In this document: in pieces, positions 1 to 8,170 of the stretch
How positions within the stretch are numbered: position 1 is the stretch's first letter
Layout of the letters: every line of letters starts with the position of its first letter
NCBI GenBank assembly: GCA_020634875.1
Contig: JACKAX010000024.1
Coordinates: 1-55,308 of the forward strand
Reading direction: 5' to 3'
Length of the DNA: 55,308 nucleotides
DNA from: Anaerolineales bacterium
GTDB taxonomy: Bacteria; Chloroflexota; Anaerolineae; Anaerolineales; JABWBV01
Program-made: the position numbers and the translations under genes
The notes under the pieces: generated by a model
Databases searched by the model: none
Told to the model about the DNA's origin: nothing
The model's input: the letters and a program-made list of their open reading frames with translations, nothing else

Positions 1-62
1 TTATCATGACTTACGCCGTAAGTTTATCATTGATCTTTTGAGTTTGTAAGGATTTTGCAAAT

Positions 63-827
63 ATGAAAACATTGCCAAGTTTTTTATGGTTGGTATTGAT
101 ATTTTCAGCGCCACTGTGGCTCGCATCCAGCTTTTTCGATGCGACAAAAATTATCCCCGTAAAACTGCCCTTTAGCGCGCTGCAATTTCTCTCGGTTTTT
201 GCGGCTGCCATCACCACTGCGCGGCAGAATGGTCATTCGGTGCGTGAATTGCTCCTCCGCGGGGTGGATATAAAACGAATATCTCAACCATTCTGGCGCA
301 TCGGCATTTTCGTTCTCATGCCCCTCACAGTCGCCCTCTCCTATTGGATGATCCTTTGGAGCGGAGGCGATGTGCCAGACAAAACGACGCCCCTTTTGAG
401 TATTCCTGTTTTTTTGCTGATCTACGGAGTCAGCGGGTACTGCGAACAAATTGGCTGGACAGCGATGATGACGGATACGCTATTGGAACGGTACACGGTA
501 CTCAAAGCTGGAATCATTGTGGGGATTACCTGGGCGGTTTGGCATATCATTCCCTTTATGCAGACACATAATCCAGCTATATGGATTTTTTGGCAGTGTA
601 TGTATACGATTATCTACCGCGTATTATTGACCAAAGTATATATTCGCACAGAACGAAGCGTTTTTGCCACGATCGCCATGCACGCCACCTACAACACCGC
701 CTTTTCGCTCATGCCCTATTATGGTTCATCATATAACCCGATGTTTATGACGCTGGCAACGCTTTGTACGACGGTGCTTGTCTTTACTTTGTCAAGTCTA
801 GCTCAACGTAATAAATTGGCTGTATAA
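63..827 (+). CDS. CPBP-family (CAAX protease-like) membrane protein
   Basis: A 254-residue protein with about seven hydrophobic segments and a CPBP/Abi-type motif set: E128-Q129 before Gly-Trp, H161 in a Trp-Ala-Val-Trp-His context, and H207/N211 in His-Ala-Thr-Tyr-Asn. Members are integral-membrane, Rce1-like glutamate peptidases or their relatives. The first motif is normally Glu-Glu-x-x-x-Arg; here the second Glu is Gln and the Arg is Thr, while the presumed catalytic first Glu and both His remain. Activity is therefore uncertain. A weak AAGGA precedes the start. The gene stands alone, followed by a terminator-like hairpin. The fold family is clear, the substrate is unknown. Confidence 0.8.
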   Translation: MKTLPSFLWLVLIFSAPLWLASSFFDATKIIPVKLPFSALQFLSVFAAAITTARQNGHSVRELLLRGVDIKRISQPFWRIGIFVLMPLTVALSYWMILWSGGDVPDKTTPLLSIPVFLLIYGVSGYCEQIGWTAMMTDTLLERYTVLKAGIIVGITWAVWHIIPFMQTHNPAIWIFWQCMYTIIYRVLLTKVYIRTERSVFATIAMHATYNTAFSLMPYYGSSYNPMFMTLATLCTTVLVFTLSSLAQRNKLAV

Positions 828-853
828 AGCCATTGATTCGAAGTACAGCACAG

Positions 854-896
854 AAGCGCAAGTATTTGGCAATATCACCAGATGCTTGCGCTTTTT
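854..896 (+). terminator. Probable intrinsic terminator after the CPBP gene
   Basis: The 9-bp arms aagcgcaag (854-862) and cttgcgctt (885-893) are perfectly complementary and run into TTTTT. The 22-nt loop is long for a terminator, so confidence is moderate. Confidence 0.5.
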
Positions 897-964
897 CCAT
901 CGCTCATCTCTTCATACCTTGCAACCCCCCAGTAACCTCATTGTGCTAAATTTTCAAAAACACC

Positions 965-1747
965 ATGTCCAGTCTTGTTCTCCTCTCCCTCGATCCCCCC
1001 CTCGCCCCGCATCTTGCGACGATCACCCTCAACCGCCCCACGCGGCACAATAGCCTGATCCCCGAACTTCTCGAAGACCTCCTCGCCGCCTTCGAAGCCC
1101 TCCGCGCCACGCCGGGCATCCGCGCGGTCGTGTTACAAGCTAACGGGCGCACTTTCTCCACGGGGGGTGATTTGCAAGGGTTTGCGAACCACCTCGCCAC
1201 CCTCGAAGAATACTCCACCCAGATCGTCTGCCTGCTTAATCAGGTGATCCTCACCATGCTTGACTTCCCGGTCCCCATCCTTACCGCCGTCCACGGGATC
1301 GTCACCGGTGGATCGCTGGGGTTCGTCCTCGCCTCGGACGTGGTGCTCGTCTCGGAAAAAGCCAGCTTCACCCCCTATTACAGCGTCGTCGGCTTCAGCC
1401 CGGATGGGGGCTGGACCGCCCTCCTCCCTCACTTCATCGGCCTCCGCCGGACGAGCGAAATCCTCCTCAACAACGAAACCATCACCGCCGAGCAAGCCGT
1501 CGCGTGGGGCCTCGCCAACCGCCTCGTCCCCGCCGAACACCTCGCCACCGAAACCCTCGCCCTCGCCCACACCATCGCCACCCACAAACCCCTCAGCCTT
1601 CAAGCCACCAAGCAAAACCTCCGCTCCCATCTCGGCGATCTGGAAACCCACCTCAACACGGAACGGGAACGCTTCGTCCAAACCATCATGCAGCCCGAAA
1701 CGCAGGAAGGGATGCTCAGATTTTTGAATAGAAATAAATTCTCGTGA
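965..1747 (+). CDS. Enoyl-CoA hydratase/isomerase (crotonase) family protein
   Basis: A 260-residue crotonase-fold protein. The oxyanion-hole region (Thr-Gly-Gly-Asp-Leu) and the second Gly-Gly loop (Val-Thr-Gly-Gly-Ser-Leu-Gly) are present. Neither canonical hydratase glutamate is found: by eye the Gly-Cys-Glu-Leu position is Gly and the Gln-Pro-Glu position is Tyr. An Asp in Ser-Pro-Asp-Gly-Gly sits where PaaG-like enoyl-CoA isomerases carry their catalytic Asp, so an isomerase-type reaction on an unsaturated acyl-CoA is more likely than plain hydration. It opens a cluster with an acyl-CoA synthetase and a MaoC protein. Its stop codon lies inside a 54-bp perfect palindrome. Confidence 0.85.
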   Translation: MSSLVLLSLDPPLAPHLATITLNRPTRHNSLIPELLEDLLAAFEALRATPGIRAVVLQANGRTFSTGGDLQGFANHLATLEEYSTQIVCLLNQVILTMLDFPVPILTAVHGIVTGGSLGFVLASDVVLVSEKASFTPYYSVVGFSPDGGWTALLPHFIGLRRTSEILLNNETITAEQAVAWGLANRLVPAEHLATETLALAHTIATHKPLSLQATKQNLRSHLGDLETHLNTERERFVQTIMQPETQEGMLRFLNRNKFS

Positions 1748-1797
1748 TAAGTGATGAAGTGATAAGTGAATTCACTTATCACTTCATCACTTATCAC
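1744..1797. repeat. 54-bp perfect palindrome, AAGTGATAAGTG family
   Basis: Each strand reads identically across all 54 bp, centred on GAATTC at 1768-1773. The left half is built from near-direct words (gtgataagtgatgaagtgataagtg). It overlaps the stop codon of the crotonase gene and ends just before the Shine-Dalgarno of the next gene. As RNA it would form a hairpin of 20+ bp without a U-tract. Related words occur in the hairpins at 33982-34015 and 40408-40450. Confidence 0.9.
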
Positions 1798-1813
1798 TTT
1801 ATCAGGAGCCAAT

Positions 1814-3337
1814 ATGTACCACTTCGACTGGATCGCCCGCCACGCGGAACGCACGCCCGACAAACTCGCGCTGGTGGATGACCACACCGGGCGGCAAATG
1901 ACCTACGCCGCCTTCAACGCCCGCGCTAACCGGCTCGCCCACTTCTTCGTTCACACTCTGCACCTCCAAAAAGGTGACCGCGTCTCCATCCTCGCCCAAA
2001 ACAGCGCCGATTATTACGAAGCCCTCTGGGGCTGCGGCAAGATGGGCGCCATCCTCAACACCCTCAACTGGCGGCTCACCGCCCCCGAACTGGAATTCAT
2101 CCTCAAAGATTCCGCCCCCCGCGTCCTCTTCTACGAACCCGAATTCGCCGCGGTGGTAGACCAACTCCGCCCCGTTCTTGGCGTGGAAACCTACCTCTGC
2201 ATGGGGCCAGACGCGCCTGAAGGCGAATGGACCTACGAACGCGCCCTCGCCGCGGGCGACCCCGCGGGTGTTCCCCTCCCCCGCCTCCTCTACACCGACA
2301 CCTGGGCCATCCTCTACACCTCCGGCACCACCGGACATCCGAAAGGCGCGCAAGTCACCTATGGCAACTTTTTCTACAATGCCATCGGCATGGGCGCGGC
2401 CATTGACCTCCACTCGGCGGATGTCAACCTCAACGTCCTACCCACGTTCCATTCGGGCGGACTGGGGTTATATGCCGGGCCGGTGTTCCACGCGGGGGGC
2501 ACGCTCATTGTCATGCGGGCGTTCGACCCCGCCAAACTGCTCCAACTCATCCAGGATTGGCGCGTCACCGTCCTTCTTCTCGTCCCCTCCATTTACCTCG
2601 TCCTCTCGCAGTTCTCCGACTTCGAGCAGTACGACCTCTCCACCGTGCGGAGTTGGGCCAGCGGCGGCTCTACCCTGCCCCCCTCCCTCGTTAAAGCCTA
2701 CGCCGAAAAAGGCATCATCATCCAGCAGGGCTTTGGCATGACCGAAACCGGCCCGACCGTCTTCATCATTGACCAAGCCAACGCCGTCCGCAAAGCAGGT
2801 TCCGTCGGCAAACCTGTTCTCCATACCGACGTGTGCATCATGGACAATGAAAACAACCACCTCGGCCCGAACCAGGTCGGCGAACTCTGCATCCGTGGGG
2901 GCAACGTCACCACCGGTTACTGGAACCGCCCGGAGGCCACCGCCGCGGCCCTGATAGATGAATGGCTCCATTCCGGCGATGCCGCCCAATACGACGAAGA
3001 AGGCTTCTACTATATTGTGGATCGCTGGAAGGATATGTTCATCTCCGGCGGCGAAAACGTGTACCCGGCAGAGGTGGAAAATGTCATTTACCAGCTTCCC
3101 GCCGTGGGGGAAGTTGCGGTCATCGGCGTGCCGCACCCCAAGTGGCAGGAGGTGGGCCGCGCCCTGATCGTTCTCAAGCCCGGTCAATCCCTCACCGAAG
3201 AGGCCGTCATCGAACACTGCCAGGGCAAGCTCGCCCGCTACAAAATCCCCAAATCCGTCGTCTTTGTCCCCAGCCTCCCGCGCAATGCCGCGGGCAAGGT
3301 GTTAAAGCGCGAGTTGCGGGAAACCTATGGAAAATAA
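1814..3337 (+). CDS. Acyl-CoA synthetase (AMP-forming, class I adenylate-forming)
   Basis: A 507-residue ANL-superfamily ligase that activates a carboxylic acid to acyl-AMP and then acyl-CoA. The P-loop-like Tyr-Thr-Ser-Gly-Thr-Thr-Gly-x-Pro-Lys-Gly lies near residue 167. The adenylate motif Gln-Gly-Phe-Gly-Met-Thr-Glu, the hinge region and the C-terminal Gly-Lys-Val-Leu-Lys are all present, so it looks complete and active. The ATG at 1814 is chosen because AGGAG lies at 1804-1808; an in-frame ATG at 1766 falls inside the palindrome. It overlaps the next gene by 11 bp. The overall look is of the long/medium-chain FadD type, but the substrate cannot be read from the sequence. Confidence 0.92.
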   Translation: MYHFDWIARHAERTPDKLALVDDHTGRQMTYAAFNARANRLAHFFVHTLHLQKGDRVSILAQNSADYYEALWGCGKMGAILNTLNWRLTAPELEFILKDSAPRVLFYEPEFAAVVDQLRPVLGVETYLCMGPDAPEGEWTYERALAAGDPAGVPLPRLLYTDTWAILYTSGTTGHPKGAQVTYGNFFYNAIGMGAAIDLHSADVNLNVLPTFHSGGLGLYAGPVFHAGGTLIVMRAFDPAKLLQLIQDWRVTVLLLVPSIYLVLSQFSDFEQYDLSTVRSWASGGSTLPPSLVKAYAEKGIIIQQGFGMTETGPTVFIIDQANAVRKAGSVGKPVLHTDVCIMDNENNHLGPNQVGELCIRGGNVTTGYWNRPEATAAALIDEWLHSGDAAQYDEEGFYYIVDRWKDMFISGGENVYPAEVENVIYQLPAVGEVAVIGVPHPKWQEVGRALIVLKPGQSLTEEAVIEHCQGKLARYKIPKSVVFVPSLPRNAAGKVLKRELRETYGK

Positions 3338-4127
3338 ACGTACCCACACCTTCACTCAAGCCGACTTCGACCGCTTCGCCGCCCTCACCGGAGACGACAA
3401 CCCCATCCACGTAGACCCTGCCTTCGCCGCCCGCACCCGGTTCGGAAAAACGGTGGCGCATGGGATGTTTTTGTACAGCCACCTTTGCGCCGCCCTCACC
3501 CGGTTTTTTCCCGGCTATGAGCAGGTAGAACAGGAAATGATGTTCCCCAACCCGACTTTTGCCGGGGAACCGGTCACATTTCATTTAACGGTGACGGAAA
3601 CGGATCCCGCGCGGGGTTGGATAAACGTTCAAACCACGGTCACCCGCGCGGATGGGGAACCGGGACTCGCGGGCCGCGCGGGGTTGGTCTCCCCGGATCG
3701 GGCAACGTCTTCCGCAGGGTCGCCATCCCCGTCCACATCCCCCACATCCTCCCCCACCCTCGGCAGACTCGCCCTCGGTCAAACCGCCTCCGCCACCCGC
3801 ACCTTCACCCCCACCGACCTGACCGAATACGCCGCCCTGACCGGAGATACGGCCTGGGTGGACACCAACCGTGTCCCCGGTGGCTTGCTGGGCGGGATGT
3901 TTTCCGACCTGCTCGGCACAAAACTCCCCGGACGGGGGACGAACTGGCTCAAACAATCCCTGCGCTTCCCCGCCCCCGCGTCCCCTGGCGACCCCATCAC
4001 CGCCACCGTCGAAATCATCCGCCTGCGCCCGGAGAAGGATTTGGTCAACCTGCGGACGGTGTGTACCACCGCAGCGGGCGTGGTGTGCGAGGGCGAGGCG
4101 TTGGTGTACGTGAAGGATTTGGAGTAG
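3327..4127 (+). CDS. Double-hotdog MaoC-like dehydratase
   Basis: 266 residues with two tandem hotdog domains (about 1-125 and 145-262) joined by a Ser/Pro/Thr-rich linker. The first carries the (R)-hydratase pair D23 and H28 in Asp-Asp-Asn-Pro-Ile-His and a His-Gly-Met. The second aligns to the same motif but has Asp-Thr-Ala-Trp-Val-Asp, with no His, and Gly-Gly-Met for His-Gly-Met, so it is probably structural. The arrangement recalls eukaryotic double-hotdog hydratases, where only one half is catalytic. The start overlaps the end of the acyl-CoA synthetase, suggesting translational coupling and a role in the same acyl-CoA route. Confidence 0.85.
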   Translation: MENKRTHTFTQADFDRFAALTGDDNPIHVDPAFAARTRFGKTVAHGMFLYSHLCAALTRFFPGYEQVEQEMMFPNPTFAGEPVTFHLTVTETDPARGWINVQTTVTRADGEPGLAGRAGLVSPDRATSSAGSPSPSTSPTSSPTLGRLALGQTASATRTFTPTDLTEYAALTGDTAWVDTNRVPGGLLGGMFSDLLGTKLPGRGTNWLKQSLRFPAPASPGDPITATVEIIRLRPEKDLVNLRTVCTTAAGVVCEGEALVYVKDLE

Positions 4128-4133
4128 ACTTTT

Positions 4134-4231
4134 CAAACTTCGGAAGTCTCCAAGTGGCTCCCCTTTTTCTGATTATTCCATTGAATGTCAGAATCCCACT
4201 CGAAACGTGTCATTAAGACTTCCGAAGTTTG
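4134..4231. repeat. Inverted repeat with 16-bp perfect arms
   Basis: caaacttcggaagtct (4134-4149) is exactly complementary to agacttccgaagtttg (4216-4231), across a 66-nt spacer. Together they fill most of the gap between the MaoC and hydrolase genes. No T-run follows, so this looks like a mobile-repeat relic rather than a terminator. Confidence 0.85.
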
Positions 4232-4260
4232 GACGCGTGTTTTTGTAATTGAGGTAAACC

Positions 4261-5058
4261 ATGCCCACCATTCAAGTAAACGACGTTTCTTTGTACTATG
4301 AACTGCACGGGCCGGAAAACGCGCCGGTGTTGGTGTTGAATAACGGGATCATTATGAATGCGGCGGCGAGCTGGGTGTTTCAGACGCGGACGTTGGCGCG
4401 GTATTATCGGGTGTTGCAATACGATTGCCGGGGTCAGGGGCAGTCCGATCACCCGGAAGGCCCGTACTCAATGGAACTGCACGCCGATGATCTGGCGGCG
4501 TTGCTCGACGCGTTGGGGATTGGCTCGGCGCACATCGCGGGGATTTCGTATGGGGGGGAGGTGGCGCAGGCGTTCGCACTCAAATATCCGGCGAAAACCC
4601 GGAGTCTACTTTTGATGGACACGGTGAGTGAGGTTCCGGCGGATTTGCGGATTGTGGCAGAAAGTTGGCTAGATGCACTGAGAACGGGGGAGCCGGTGGC
4701 GTTTTTCAACGCGACCGTGCCCTGGAATTTTTCGCCCGCGTTCATTCGGACGCATCCCGCGCTGTTGGATGATGCCAAAAAGCGGTATGCCCTGCTTGAT
4801 TTTACGGCGGTCATCCGGTTGTGTGAGTGCTTTTTGGCGGTGGATTTCACCGCGCGGTTGGGGGAGATCAAAGTCCCGACATGCATTTTGGTCGGGGAGC
4901 GGGATTTGCTGAAAGGGGTGGAATATGCCCGGATTTTGCAGGCGGGGATTCCCCACGCGGAGCTGCACATTTTGGAAGGCGCGGGGCACGCCTCGTGTTG
5001 GGAAAGGCCAGAGGCGTTCAATTCAGTGGTCTTGGGGTTTTTGTCAAAGCAGGCGTAA
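4261..5058 (+). CDS. Alpha/beta hydrolase, enol-lactonase-like
   Basis: 265 residues with a complete triad. The nucleophile Ser near residue 96 sits in Gly-Ile-Ser-Tyr-Gly-Gly, the acid in Val-Gly-Glu-Arg-Asp, and the His in Gly-Ala-Gly-His-Ala-Ser. The early His-Gly oxyanion region is Glu-Leu-His-Gly-Pro. Overall it resembles 3-oxoadipate enol-lactonase (PcaD)-type hydrolases, but no aromatic-degradation genes are adjacent. GAGGT sits 5 nt before the ATG. Codon use shifts to G/T-rich third positions compared with the C-rich genes before it, so it may have a different history. The substrate is unknown. Confidence 0.85.
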   Translation: MPTIQVNDVSLYYELHGPENAPVLVLNNGIIMNAAASWVFQTRTLARYYRVLQYDCRGQGQSDHPEGPYSMELHADDLAALLDALGIGSAHIAGISYGGEVAQAFALKYPAKTRSLLLMDTVSEVPADLRIVAESWLDALRTGEPVAFFNATVPWNFSPAFIRTHPALLDDAKKRYALLDFTAVIRLCECFLAVDFTARLGEIKVPTCILVGERDLLKGVEYARILQAGIPHAELHILEGAGHASCWERPEAFNSVVLGFLSKQA

Positions 5059-5080
5059 GACCTTGCATTACAATTGAGCT

Positions 5081-6535
5081 ATGAAAATTAGCTCACCTGG
5101 TTTTTCGCTTCTCAACCCCCAAACCTACGCCCATTACCTCGACACCTTCAGCCGCCTCTACCCTGAAGACATTGTGAACGCCATCCCTGATGCGGATGCC
5201 TGGGACTGGGTGCGCGAAAACATTCCCTTTCTCGACTGCCCCATTTCAAAAATCGAGGAAATTTATTACTTCCGTTGGTGGATTTACCGCAAACACATCA
5301 AGGCTACCCCGGACGGGTACGTGGTCACGGAATTTCTGCCGCTCGTCGGACACGGCGAAAAACACAACACCATCAATTGCCCGGTCGGACATCACCTCTA
5401 TGAGGGCCGGTGGATCAAGAATCCGCAGTATCTCCAGGAGTATGCCCGCTTTATGTTGACAGGCGGCGGCAATCTGCATTCGTACAGTTGTTGGTTTGCC
5501 GATGCGGTATACAAATACAGCTTCGTCCATCCTAACGAGGCCTATCTCACCAGCCTGCTTGACGGTCTGCAAGCCTATTTCCGCAAATGGCAAGCGCGGG
5601 AAACCGACGGACTGTTTCACTACACCCCCTGGATGGATGGCATGGAGTATTCGGTCAGCGGCAACCTGGAAGAGCGGTTCCGTCCCACGCTCAACGCGTA
5701 CATGTATGCGGACGCGTTGGCAATTTCAAAAATTGCGGAGATGGCGGGGAACGCGGAAGTGGCCCAAACCTTTTCGGCGAAATCTGCCTCCCTCAAAGCG
5801 AACATCCAAACCCGCCTGTGGAACCGTGGCCTGGAATTTTTCGCTACGCTTGATGAAGATGGCAACTTTACCCCCGTGGGGAACCCGGTGCGCGAGGCGG
5901 TGGGACACATCCCCTGGTATTTCAATCTGCCCGATCCGGGGTACGAGGCCGCCTGGAAACACCTCAACGACCCCGAAGGATTCAACACCCCGGTCGGGTT
6001 GACCTCCGCCGAAATCCGTCACCCCCTCTTTATGAATGTCAACCCCGAACGCCTCGCCTCCTGGGACGGGGCGATCTGGCCCTACGCGACCTCGCAAACC
6101 CTCGTCGCCCTGCAAAACCTGCTCCGAAACTATACCCAACCTTATGTCACCCCTGCCGATTACGTCCGTGAACTGACCAAGTACGCCGAATCCCACGTGC
6201 TCGACGGCAAACCCAGCATCGCCGAAGTGCTGCGCGACCCGTTCGTCCGGGGGATGTCCGGGTCGGAGCATTACAACCATTCGACCTTTGCAGATCTTGT
6301 GATCACGGGGCTCGCGGGTCTTGTGCCGAGGGCCGATGAGGTCTTGGAGGTCAGCCCGCTCTTCCCGGAAACGTGGGATTATTTCTGCCTGGACAGGGCG
6401 AGATACCGCGGGCGTTCGGTCACCATCGTTTGGGATCGAACGGGCGCGCGGTATGGGGAGAAGGGGTTCGAGGTGTGGGTGGATGGGGAAAAGCGTTATC
6501 GTTCAAACCGGGTGGAGAAGGTCGAGCTGGCGTAA
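5081..6535 (+). CDS. Six-hairpin glycosidase (MGH1-like domain)
   Basis: A 484-residue protein with the alpha/alpha six-hairpin signature seen in mannosylglycerate hydrolase-like, GH63 and glycogen-debranching families. Motifs include Phe-Arg-Trp-Trp-Ile-Tyr near residue 68, an Asp-rich Pro-Trp-Met-Asp-Gly-Met-Glu-Tyr, Arg-Pro-Thr-Leu-Asn-Ala-Tyr, Trp-Asp-Gly-Ala-Ile-Trp-Pro-Tyr, and a C-terminal Tyr-Asn-His-Ser-Thr. I see no signal peptide, so it is probably cytoplasmic, acting on oligosaccharides or compatible solutes. It begins 22 bp after the hydrolase gene and ends 1 bp from the convergent CoA-transferase gene. Confidence 0.75.
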   Translation: MKISSPGFSLLNPQTYAHYLDTFSRLYPEDIVNAIPDADAWDWVRENIPFLDCPISKIEEIYYFRWWIYRKHIKATPDGYVVTEFLPLVGHGEKHNTINCPVGHHLYEGRWIKNPQYLQEYARFMLTGGGNLHSYSCWFADAVYKYSFVHPNEAYLTSLLDGLQAYFRKWQARETDGLFHYTPWMDGMEYSVSGNLEERFRPTLNAYMYADALAISKIAEMAGNAEVAQTFSAKSASLKANIQTRLWNRGLEFFATLDEDGNFTPVGNPVREAVGHIPWYFNLPDPGYEAAWKHLNDPEGFNTPVGLTSAEIRHPLFMNVNPERLASWDGAIWPYATSQTLVALQNLLRNYTQPYVTPADYVRELTKYAESHVLDGKPSIAEVLRDPFVRGMSGSEHYNHSTFADLVITGLAGLVPRADEVLEVSPLFPETWDYFCLDRARYRGRSVTIVWDRTGARYGEKGFEVWVDGEKRYRSNRVEKVELA

Positions 6536-6536
6536 T

Positions 6537-7391
6537 TTATCCAAGCGGGGCCATCGGCACATCGTGTTTTTCCGCCCAGGCGACCCAATGCGCGGTGGAT
6601 TGTTTTGCGAAGATTTCGGCAAAAGCTTCATATTCCGCTTCGGCTTCTAAATTTAATTCCGTGCGACACCGCTCCCAAAAATGCGGCTCCAACGCGGCGA
6701 GGGTGATCCATCCGTCCGCCGTGCGGTACAGGTTGTAGCCGGAAAAGCCACCCCCCAAAAAACCACCTGGCGCGGTTAGGCCATATCGAAGCGGGGCGGC
6801 AAAGTGATGGACAGCCTCTGCCAAAGCGATTTCGGCATATTGCCCTTCGTGCCCGCGCTGGGCGCACAGCAACAGGGACAGTGCCAGGCTGACGGTGCGT
6901 TCGGCCCCGGCCAAATCCGCGAGCAGGGTGCGGGGCATGTGCGGGGGGGTGAGGAGGCCAGAATCTGATTGGTAGGTAAGATCGTGTCCGGGGCGGTTTT
7001 CGTCGGGGGGATTGTGCCCAAGGATGGCGACCTGGCAAAGGCGGGGGTAGGTGGCGTGCAGGGTGGGCCAGTCCAGGTTCAGGCGGGCGAGGGCGGCGGG
7101 GCGGTTGGAGGTGATCAGCAAATCCGCATCGGTAAGCAGGGCATCCAGTTGGGCGCGGTCATCGGGAGATTTCAGATTGAGGGTGAGCACCGTTTGCCCG
7201 CGGCGCATTTCGGCGTACCATTCCGCCGAATAACGGAGAAACGGATCGCCCGCGGGGGCTTCGATTTTTGTGACCGCCGCGCCCATTTGCTGGAGGCGGC
7301 TGGCGGCGAGCGGACCGGGGAGGTTCGCGGCGAGGGTGACGACGCGAAGCCCGGTGAGGGGGTGGCAGGAGGAGGGGGAATGTGCGGTCAT
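6537..7391 (-). CDS. CaiB/BaiF family CoA-transferase, short form
   Basis: A class III CoA-transferase/alpha-methylacyl-CoA racemase-like protein. The N-terminal Gly-Leu-Arg-Val-Val-Thr-Leu and Leu-Gln-Gln-Met-Gly-Ala-x-Val-Thr-Lys-Ile-Glu patch are typical. The catalytic Asp is kept in Gly-His-Asp-Leu-Thr-Tyr. At 284 residues it is about 100 shorter than usual and stops right after Val-Pro-Met-Ala-Pro, where family members normally continue through a last segment. It may be a genuine short subfamily or a 3' truncation against the convergent glycosidase gene. Confidence 0.85.
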   Translation of the reverse strand: MTAHSPSSCHPLTGLRVVTLAANLPGPLAASRLQQMGAAVTKIEAPAGDPFLRYSAEWYAEMRRGQTVLTLNLKSPDDRAQLDALLTDADLLITSNRPAALARLNLDWPTLHATYPRLCQVAILGHNPPDENRPGHDLTYQSDSGLLTPPHMPRTLLADLAGAERTVSLALSLLLCAQRGHEGQYAEIALAEAVHHFAAPLRYGLTAPGGFLGGGFSGYNLYRTADGWITLAALEPHFWERCRTELNLEAEAEYEAFAEIFAKQSTAHWVAWAEKHDVPMAPLG

Positions 7392-7444
7392 GCCGCAATC
7401 GTATCATGGATGAAACTTTTTTATGTTCTAAGCGTCTTCTTCTG

Positions 7445-8098
7445 ATGAAAAAAATGATCTTTCTTATTCCCCTTTTGTTTGCCGCCCTCGCCTGTGGCGC
7501 ACAAGCCCACCCTACCCCCGATGTCGCCGGGATGGTCAATGCCACGTTGACCGCACTCGCACAAACCACGCAGCCTGTGACCTTGCAACCGACTGAAACC
7601 CCCGTTCCCACGCAAGCCCCCACGGAAACCCAAACCCCCACACCGCTTCCCGTTTTGTCCCTGGACAGCCTTCGCAACGGAGCTTACCACTCCCCGGATT
7701 GGGGCGATTACACCTTGACGGACGGAACCTACTATCGTCCCCCGCTCAACCCAGATGAAGCGTCCTCGGCCTACACGACTGTGATGCTGGACACCGTTCT
7801 TTACGGCGACATCAACGCCGATGGATTGGAAGACGCTATTGTCTTTCTGAATACGCAAAACGGCGGGACAGGGCATTTCATTGAAATGGCTGCGATGTTG
7901 AATTTAGATGGAATCCCCAGCAATATTTCTGCTGTGTATTTGGGCGATAGAATCGGCATCGAGGCAGGAAGTATTCAAGATGGCTTGATTGCTTTGAACC
8001 TAATCGTTCAAGGACCCAATGATCCCCTTTGCTGTCCCAGTCAACATGTAACTTGGAGTTACCGGTTGGAGAATGGGCAATTGATTCAAGTGCCGTAG
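7445..8098 (+). CDS. Lipoprotein with conserved Asp-rich loop domain
   Basis: 217 residues from the ATG at 7445, chosen because it gives a textbook lipoprotein signal: Met-Lys-Lys, a hydrophobic stretch, then Ala-Ala-Leu-Ala-Cys with C17 as the lipidated residue. A Thr/Pro/Gln-rich linker (about 45-70) follows, then a globular domain of about 140 residues. That domain has an Asn/Asp-Gly loop (Gly-Asp-Ile-Asn-Ala-Asp-Gly-Leu-Glu-Asp) like FG-GAP/dockerin calcium loops, and a Pro-Asn-Asp-Pro-Leu-Cys-Cys-Pro motif. The domain recurs in many bacteria without a known function. It is probably anchored on the outer face of the membrane. Confidence 0.8.
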   Translation: MKKMIFLIPLLFAALACGAQAHPTPDVAGMVNATLTALAQTTQPVTLQPTETPVPTQAPTETQTPTPLPVLSLDSLRNGAYHSPDWGDYTLTDGTYYRPPLNPDEASSAYTTVMLDTVLYGDINADGLEDAIVFLNTQNGGTGHFIEMAAMLNLDGIPSNISAVYLGDRIGIEAGSIQDGLIALNLIVQGPNDPLCCPSQHVTWSYRLENGQLIQVP

Positions 8099-8170
8099 CG
8101 AAAAGCTTGAATGTAACCCCCGCGTAACCCCACTGTTTTATCCTTTGTGCATCTTCATCAGGAGAGAGAG

